Shown here piece after piece: positions 1 to 5,738 of a stretch of 5,738 nucleotides of DNA; the stretch's first letter is position 1, and each line of letters begins with the position of its first letter. The DNA is from Phycisphaerae bacterium (GTDB lineage Bacteria; Planctomycetota; Phycisphaerae; SM23-33). The stretch is from contig DAOVQV010000117.1 in NCBI GenBank assembly GCA_030628445.1, forward strand, positions 1-5,738. Direction: 5' to 3'. The notes beneath the pieces are model-generated. The model had not been told where the DNA came from. It worked only from the letters and a program-made list of their open reading frames with translations, and searched no databases. Both the position numbers and the translations under genes were made by a program.

Positions 1-49
1 ATCCAAAGCCCTTCGCATCGTTAAACCATTTAACCGTACCCTTCGTCAT
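1..49 (-). CDS. Cold-shock protein (CspA family), N-terminal fragment cut by the left edge
   Basis: The minus strand from the ATG at 49-47 reads MTKGTVKWFNDAKGFG and is still open at position 1. This is the near-invariant start of CspA-type cold-shock proteins: the G-x-V-K-W-F-N stretch followed by K-G-F-G, which begins RNA-binding motif RNP1. Family members are usually about 65-75 residues, a single OB-fold that binds single-stranded RNA and DNA in the cytoplasm and can act as an RNA chaperone or antiterminator. Only 16 codons plus one base are visible, so the rest of the protein and any extra domain cannot be judged. A GAGAGG ribosome-binding site lies 8 nt upstream of the ATG. About 246 nt of apparently non-coding sequence separates it from the dehydrogenase stop, which suggests an independent unit with a long leader, as is common for cold-shock genes. 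The family call is secure; whether this copy is cold-inducible is unknown. Confidence 0.9.
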   Translation of the reverse strand, partial: MTKGTVKWFNDAKGFG

Positions 50-56
50 CGCACTG

Positions 57-63
57 ACCTCTC
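57..63 (-). promoter_or_regulatory. Ribosome-binding site of the cold-shock gene
   Basis: The minus strand reads GAGAGGT, with 8 nt between its last GG and the ATG at 49. This purine-rich match to the anti-Shine-Dalgarno sequence supports the start chosen for the partial cold-shock gene. Confidence 0.65.
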
Positions 64-104
64 GCTGGAATACGGAAATCGCGGGGATATACAGCGGGCC
101 TGCA

Positions 105-133
105 CGACAGGAACACCACCACAGAACCTGCCG
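105..133 (-). repeat. Possible leader hairpin upstream of the cold-shock gene
   Basis: On the minus strand CGGCAGG (133-127) can pair with CCTGTCG (111-105) across a 15-nt loop. This gives seven pairs, one of them G-U. In the direction of transcription a T-run precedes the stem rather than following it, so this is not a terminator. It would sit about 55 nt before the cold-shock ATG. A stem this short with a large loop can arise by chance. Confidence 0.25.
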
Positions 134-195
134 AAAAACACCAACACATTGAAACTTCCCATACCACAAAAGCCCCCGCACTACGCCCGACGTGT

Positions 196-210
196 AAGGT
201 AAACTACCTT
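196..210. repeat. Perfect inverted repeat AAGGTA-N3-TACCTT
   Basis: The plus strand has AAGGTA (196-201), AAC, then TACCTT (205-210). The flanking bases do not extend the pairing. As RNA it would be a 6-bp stem with a 3-nt loop, at the very 5' end of the transcript predicted from the candidate promoter at 221-249. As DNA it could be a protein-binding palindrome. There is no T-run after it in either direction, so it is not an intrinsic terminator. Confidence 0.4.
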
Positions 211-220
211 CTGGATAAGT

Positions 221-249
221 ACGCTAACGGGTCTCGACCGCCAATTCAA
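221..249 (-). promoter_or_regulatory. Candidate sigma70-type promoter for the cold-shock gene
   Basis: On the minus strand TTGAAT (249-244) is followed by exactly 17 nt and then TAGCGT (226-221). The -35 box matches 4 of 6 consensus bases. The -10 box matches only T1, A2 and T6, which are the most important positions. Transcription would begin near 214, just before the inverted repeat at 196-210. The match is weak and the host's promoter consensus is unknown. Confidence 0.28.
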
Positions 250-295
250 CGAAATTCCGGGAAATTCTTACCCCTTGCAGGCGGGCCGTCGGGCC

Positions 296-1312
296 TCACA
301 GATCTATGAACACCTTCATGGTCTTATCGCCGGTCCGGACGATGTATTCGTAAGCGGCGGCGTACTCGGTGAGCGGAAAGTGCTTTGAGATCAGCGGGTC
401 GGTGATGATCGCACCGGAGCGGATCAGCTCGACGGCACGTTGATAATCCGGGCGCTGGTACATCAATGTTCCCCGTAGCTGCAGTTCGCGGTCCTGGACC
501 AGTCCTATGTCGACTCGCGGCCTCTCGCCGAAGACCCCGACTACCACTATCGTTCCGCCCTTGGCGATTGTCTGGACGGCGGCTTCGATCGTAACTTCCG
601 CCCCGACACATTCGAACGCCACGTCAAAACCGTCCGGGCCGAATACTGCGGCGCTGGCGTCGTTGAGCGTCTCGGTCCCGGCGTTGCTGCGGTTCGCCAG
701 GTCGCACTTGGCGGCCACTTCCAGGCGATAGTCGCTCAGATCGGTAATCAGGACGTTTGCCCCTTCGCTGCGGGCAACTTGCGCGACCAGATTACCGATG
801 GGCCCCGCCCCCAGCACGGCGACGTTTTTCCCCCCAATTTGCCCGGCTCGCATTACGGCGTGGACGCCGACAGCGGCGGGCTCGACCAGGGCGCCTTGTT
901 CGAATGTGAAATCATCCGGGAGGGGGACTATCTTCTCGGCGGCGGTGACGAATAGATCCTGCGCGCAGCCCGGTGCTTGGAACCCCTCGACCTTGAGTGT
1001 ATCGCAGATGTGGTAATCTCCGCGTCTGCAGGGCCCGCACGTACCGCAGCAGATCTGCGGTAAGCTCGTGACCTTCATCCCCGGTCCGATTGCTTTGACG
1101 TCACGGCCCACCTGCTCGACGATGGCACAGAACTCATGGCCTTGCACCACGGGATAACTTGTATACGGGTGCTTCCCGCGCCAGACATGCACGTCAGACC
1201 CGCAGATCCCGATTCTCTTGATTCGCAACAGGACCTGCCCCGGCCCCGGCGACGGTGCGTCGATCTGGCGGATCTGGATCTTCCCCGGTGCGGTCATTAC
1301 AGCTTGTCTCAT
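296..1312 (-). CDS. Zinc-dependent NAD-type medium-chain dehydrogenase (sorbitol/threonine dehydrogenase class)
   Basis: The 338-residue product has the usual length and layout of zinc-dependent medium-chain dehydrogenases, which oxidise secondary alcohols of polyols, sugar derivatives or threonine in the cytoplasm. An N-terminal GroES-like catalytic domain carries the expected catalytic zinc ligands C37 (in GICGSD), H59-E60 (in GHE) and E144 (in LVEPAA). The structural zinc site is complete: C89, C92, C95 and C103 in a C-x2-C-x2-C-x7-C pattern. The Rossmann domain has GAGPIG at 168-173 and an acidic D191 at the end of the second strand, which normally selects NAD over NADP. The ATG at 1312 is preceded by AAGGGG with 6-nt spacing, and the N-terminus aligns with typical family starts. 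A second in-frame Met at residue 6 has a less likely context. The gene follows glmS by 55 nt and could share its transcript. The substrate cannot be assigned: sorbitol, galactitol 1-phosphate, threonine and sugar-acid dehydrogenases all share these motifs. Class confidence is high; specific function is unknown. Confidence 0.93.
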   Translation of the reverse strand: MRQAVMTAPGKIQIRQIDAPSPGPGQVLLRIKRIGICGSDVHVWRGKHPYTSYPVVQGHEFCAIVEQVGRDVKAIGPGMKVTSLPQICCGTCGPCRRGDYHICDTLKVEGFQAPGCAQDLFVTAAEKIVPLPDDFTFEQGALVEPAAVGVHAVMRAGQIGGKNVAVLGAGPIGNLVAQVARSEGANVLITDLSDYRLEVAAKCDLANRSNAGTETLNDASAAVFGPDGFDVAFECVGAEVTIEAAVQTIAKGGTIVVVGVFGERPRVDIGLVQDRELQLRGTLMYQRPDYQRAVELIRSGAIITDPLISKHFPLTEYAAAYEYIVRTGDKTMKVFIDL

Positions 1313-1318
1313 CGAAAG

Positions 1319-1324
1319 CCCCTT
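1319..1324 (-). promoter_or_regulatory. Ribosome-binding site of the dehydrogenase
   Basis: The minus strand reads AAGGGG with 6 nt before the ATG at 1312. This supports that start over the in-frame Met five codons further in. Confidence 0.6.
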
Positions 1325-1330
1325 GCGAAA

Positions 1331-1350
1331 TGACAGGTGTCAACTGTTGA
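1331..1350. repeat. Two overlapping palindromes between glmS and the dehydrogenase gene
   Basis: Plus-strand TGACAGGTGTCA (1331-1342) has 5-bp arms around a 2-bp centre. Adjoining it, TCAACTGTTGA (1340-1350) has 5-bp arms around a 1-bp centre. They share the bases TCA at 1340-1342. Together they fill 20 of the 55 intergenic bases and end about 19 bp before the dehydrogenase ATG. The arrangement resembles a repressor or activator operator. As RNA the two hairpins would be mutually exclusive. No T-run follows, so a terminator is unlikely. A TTGACA word also falls here, but no partner -10 box fits before the start codon. Confidence 0.4.
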
Positions 1351-1367
1351 ACGCTAAACGCCAATTT

Positions 1368-3209
<1,842 letters not shown>

Positions 3210-3216
3210 TGGACCA

Positions 3217-3220
3217 CTCC
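3217..3220 (-). promoter_or_regulatory. Ribosome-binding site of glmS
   Basis: GGAG on the minus strand lies 7 nt before the ATG at 3209, a near-ideal spacing. It confirms the start that leaves the catalytic cysteine as residue 2. Confidence 0.75.
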
Positions 3221-3296
3221 AAGTAAAGTTCAGTTATGCAACATCTACGCGTCGGGCCCGTGCCTTGTTCGCAAGAAACCCCGGTCCCGGGTCCGC

Positions 3297-5738
3297 TCAC
3301 AGCTCCAGCAGACCTGCCCCGGCGACGGGTTTGCAGATGTGTACGTCGAACTTCAGTCCGCGCGGGGTGTAGAAACGTTTTCGCAACTGGCTCATAAGCC
3401 TTCCCAATGACTCCGTCCGCAGAAGGATCATCACGCATCCGCCCAGCCCAGCACCGGCCAGCTGGGACCCGATTACTCCTTCTATAGAATCGGCAATATC
3501 GACGAGTCGATCAATTGAACCCGTGCTGCAAGCATAGCGGCCGGATTGGGTCGCCAAGTCCGCATCCGTTGCAGCCAAGCCGCCCAGAGTCGCGTCGTCC
3601 GTGCGCACAATGTGTTTATGGCGGCGGGCTTTAGCGTCATATCGTACGATGCGGTCGCCGTCGTGACTGGCCCGCATGAACCGCCCGAGACGGTCGTAAT
3701 CGCCTTGTTTGATTGTCCTGGCGAATTGTGAACTTCTGAGGCATTCGCTGATTCCATACAAGGCGATTCCGCGCAAATTGTATCCGCCCAGATTGGCGTG
3801 CGTGGTGAAGATCTGCTCCAGGCGATCGGCGTCGTCCGGATGTGCGAGCTGTCTGAGGCGTCGGCGCGACGGTCGGTTCGGTAAGAGCATCAGGGCCCGA
3901 TATATCTCGCCGGGGCGGACCTTGAGGCGATCCGGCGCCAGGTCGCGGAGGTGTTCGACCCCCGCAGCCGCCGGCCAGGACCTGCGAAGCAGCATCTGAG
4001 CGATCTGGTAGCACGCCAGGCGTTGGTTGTAGGTGTCCCGGGCGGCGCCGCTCTTGACAGCTCGCGAGCCGCTGTGCGCTATCGCCAGGGACATCTGTGG
4101 CGGAAAACGGACCTGGTCGGCCTTGTGGAACGGGAAAAACGCCATGTGCGAAATGTATCCGGCCGTGCTGGAGCGGATGGCGGCGTGATCCGCACGGGCC
4201 CCCGGCGACTCGACAAACCATTCGCCCTCGCCGCATAAGTCGATGAAATCGCGCATCGTCATGTCCAGCCCGTTCAAAGCCAGCGCCGCCTCGGCGAATG
4301 CCTCCACAATCGCCGAGCTGGACGAAAGCCCCGCACCCATCGGTATATTTCCGTCGACGAGGCAGTCCATCCCCTTCAGGTGGACTCCGCGGGCCTCGTG
4401 CTGCATCCGCAGCAGAGGGGCGCGGGCGTAGTGGCTCCAATCGCCGGGTGCGGCCTGTATGACGCTCTGTGCGGCCTTGGAGCCGAGGAATTCCATCCAG
4501 TCGCTCCAGCTGAAACCCCGAACCAATTCGTAGATCCTGAACTGACGCGGCGGGAAGCGACGGGGTTGCAAATTGTTCAGCGTGATCGAATCGTCCCCCC
4601 TGACACCCGCCGCCAGCAGCATCTCGCGGTTGATCGCCATGACGTTAACGTCCCCCCCACGATGGTCCACGTGTCGCCCCATCAGGTTGATCCGCCCGGG
4701 CGCCCGGCACAGAACCATGGACCTGTCCTTACCGAAACGCCTGATAAACTCCCTCACGAGACGCACCATCGCCCTGCGGCGATCGGCGTGGAGCGATTCG
4801 TCCGCCCCGTAAATGCGCTGCATTAGGCGGCGCAGTTTCGGTGGGTCGCTGTGCAATAGTTTCAACCACTGCTGTCCCGGTCGATAAACGCGCCTGGACA
4901 GTCGCTTCTTGGATACCACCGAAACGCGCGAGGGCTTTTTGCGCTTTGCGAGGACTTCCTCAACGCTCATCAGCTCTTGGGGCGTGTTGAAGGCCATCAG
5001 CTCGCAGGAGTCCTCCAGCAGCATGGTTCCAACCCGCCCGGTGCGGGCGATGTGCTCCACCGTGTCGGTCAAATACAGCTCGCCCTGGACGTTGTTGGCT
5101 CGAAGCAGCTTAAGGGCCTCCCGCAAGGGCTCGAAGCGGAAGATGTACATGGAGATGTTGACTTCGCGGCTGAGCCGTTCGATCTGCGCCGCCGTGAACC
5201 ACCTCCCGCCCAGGCGCAGTTTCTTGTGCTTCCGCCGTGCCTCTTGGATGTCCGGTAACTCCACTTCGCCCAGGATTTGCCCGGCCCGGTCCACCACGAC
5301 GCGTCCGGCCGTGCTTCCGCGCAGCTTTGGGACCGTGGTCATGATCACATCGGCGCCTGTTCTGTCAAACCGTTCCAGAAGGCGGCGGACCACCTTCGGG
5401 TGTGTGACCTTATCGCCCATGACAACCATAACGTTCCCGTCGAATCCCTGGGCCTCCAGCGCTGAGGCGGCGATTGATGCGGCGTGCCCGGTTCCTTTGG
5501 GCCGGCCCTGGTAGACGAACGATACGTCAGGATGGGCGTCGGCGACGGTGGAGATCACCTGATCCGCCATTTGTCCGACGATGATGATGAAGTGCCTCAG
5601 ACCTGCCGCTTTGTAGACGTCGACCGCCCGGACGATCGCCGGGACGCCCAGAATAGGAAAGCACACCTTGTGCCGGGCCGTCGAGGCCATCCGCTTACCC
5701 TGACCGCCCGCCAGGATCACACACACCGTCCGGGCCTG
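3297..5738 (-). CDS. Fused GlmU-type nucleotidyltransferase and galactokinase-like GHMP sugar kinase; start lies beyond the right edge
   Basis: The frame is open to the window edge. A valine codon (GTG) at 5726 is preceded in frame by Q-A-R-T, so the true start is probably a few codons outside. Residue numbers count from that valine. Residues 1 to about 260 are a nucleotidyltransferase resembling the uridylyltransferase half of GlmU: LAGGQGKRM (5-13), K20, GTGHA (78-82), metal-binding D105 in MGD, N190, NNVQGELYLTD (211-221) and N247. About 20 extra, mostly basic residues lie between E156 and N190. A basic linker (about 262-335) leads to a GHMP kinase most like galactokinase: PGRINLMGRHVDHRGG (343-358), phosphate-binding GAGLSSSS (464-471), likely catalytic base D513, Y566 in DTYNQR, and GAGLGG (758-763). 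Both active sites look intact. The kinase should make a sugar 1-phosphate that the first domain activates with a nucleotide, probably UTP. The overall plan recalls the Bacteroides Fkp fucose salvage enzyme, but from different family members. R351 replaces the sugar-binding Glu of galactokinase, so the substrate is probably not galactose. GlmU's acetyltransferase beta-helix is absent, so this is not GlmU. Domain calls are firm; the sugar is unknown. Confidence 0.9.
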   Translation of the reverse strand, partial: QARTVCVILAGGQGKRMASTARHKVCFPILGVPAIVRAVDVYKAAGLRHFIIIVGQMADQVISTVADAHPDVSFVYQGRPKGTGHAASIAASALEAQGFDGNVMVVMGDKVTHPKVVRRLLERFDRTGADVIMTTVPKLRGSTAGRVVVDRAGQILGEVELPDIQEARRKHKKLRLGGRWFTAAQIERLSREVNISMYIFRFEPLREALKLLRANNVQGELYLTDTVEHIARTGRVGTMLLEDSCELMAFNTPQELMSVEEVLAKRKKPSRVSVVSKKRLSRRVYRPGQQWLKLLHSDPPKLRRLMQRIYGADESLHADRRRAMVRLVREFIRRFGKDRSMVLCRAPGRINLMGRHVDHRGGDVNVMAINREMLLAAGVRGDDSITLNNLQPRRFPPRQFRIYELVRGFSWSDWMEFLGSKAAQSVIQAAPGDWSHYARAPLLRMQHEARGVHLKGMDCLVDGNIPMGAGLSSSSAIVEAFAEAALALNGLDMTMRDFIDLCGEGEWFVESPGARADHAAIRSSTAGYISHMAFFPFHKADQVRFPPQMSLAIAHSGSRAVKSGAARDTYNQRLACYQIAQMLLRRSWPAAAGVEHLRDLAPDRLKVRPGEIYRALMLLPNRPSRRRLRQLAHPDDADRLEQIFTTHANLGGYNLRGIALYGISECLRSSQFARTIKQGDYDRLGRFMRASHDGDRIVRYDAKARRHKHIVRTDDATLGGLAATDADLATQSGRYACSTGSIDRLVDIADSIEGVIGSQLAGAGLGGCVMILLRTESLGRLMSQLRKRFYTPRGLKFDVHICKPVAGAGLLEL

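Larger units (their letters stand above)
50..295 (-). other. Intergenic region: leader and probable promoter region of the cold-shock gene
   Basis: The 246 bases between the dehydrogenase stop and the cold-shock ATG hold no convincing gene. They contain three phased AATTC words (243-267), a weak -35/-10 pair (249-221), a perfect 6-bp inverted repeat with a 3-nt centre (196-210), a possible 7-bp stem with one G-U pair (105-133), and the cold-shock ribosome-binding site. I see no GC-rich hairpin followed by a T-run, so no clear intrinsic terminator for the upstream genes. If the candidate promoter is real, the transcript would carry an untranslated leader of roughly 165 nt, similar in size to the leader of E. 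coli cspA. The layout is seen directly; the regulatory reading is inference. Confidence 0.5.

Noticed and set aside
1331..1350. TTGACA as the -35 box of a promoter for the dehydrogenase
   Set aside because: A -10 box at normal spacing would fall on the ribosome-binding site, and no TATAAT-like word is there.
3272..3296. Possible intrinsic terminator just after the stop of the fusion gene
   Set aside because: The best stem (GGACCC with GGGGTTT) has only four Watson-Crick pairs plus two G-U pairs and is followed by CTTG, not a T-run.
3210..3296. glmS ribozyme in the glmS leader
   Set aside because: Only 87 nt are available between genes and I see none of the ribozyme's conserved core.
4652..4658. 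Run of seven C (seven G in the gene) as a possible frameshift site
   Set aside because: The frame is continuous through the run and encodes the expected H-R-G-G-D stretch on both sides, so there is no sign of a shift.
5724..5726. GTG at 5726 as the true start of the fusion gene
   Set aside because: The frame stays open upstream to the window edge. GlmU-type proteins usually carry a few residues before the V-I-L-A-G-G strand, so this is more likely an internal valine.
3297..5738. Annotation of the fusion gene as glmU or galK
   Set aside because: The acetyltransferase beta-helix of GlmU is missing, and the galactose-contacting Glu of GalK is replaced by Arg. Either name would mislead.

Overview
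This is bacterial DNA of fairly high GC (about 60% by eye). Every gene I can support lies on the minus strand, so transcription runs from the right edge (5738) towards the left edge (1). No tRNA, rRNA, insertion sequence, CRISPR array or phage gene is visible. The taxon cannot be fixed from sequence alone. The GC, the unusual fusion gene and the loose spacing are compatible with a planctomycete or related PVC-group bacterium, but that is a weak inference.

Layout in order of transcription: (1) 5738-3297 is a large two-domain protein, cut by the right edge. It has a GlmU-type sugar-1-phosphate nucleotidyltransferase at the N-terminus and a galactokinase-like GHMP kinase at the C-terminus. (2) After an 87-nt gap, 3209-1368 is a complete glmS. 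(3) After a 55-nt gap holding two overlapping palindromes, 1312-296 is a zinc-dependent, NAD-type medium-chain dehydrogenase of the sorbitol/threonine dehydrogenase class. (4) After a gap of about 246 nt with promoter-like and hairpin-like elements, the first 16 codons of a cold-shock protein (49-1) run off the left edge.

The first three genes share a sugar theme. The kinase half could make a sugar 1-phosphate that the nucleotidyltransferase half activates to a nucleotide sugar. GlmS makes glucosamine 6-phosphate, the entry compound for UDP-GlcNAc. The dehydrogenase could oxidise a polyol or sugar derivative. The spacing allows one operon, but no promoter or terminator settles this. The cold-shock gene is probably a separate unit with its own long leader.

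The most interesting item is the fusion protein. The acyltransferase half expected of GlmU is absent and a sugar kinase stands in its place. The kinase's sugar-binding loop has Arg where galactokinases have Glu. This points to a substrate other than galactose, possibly a uronic acid.
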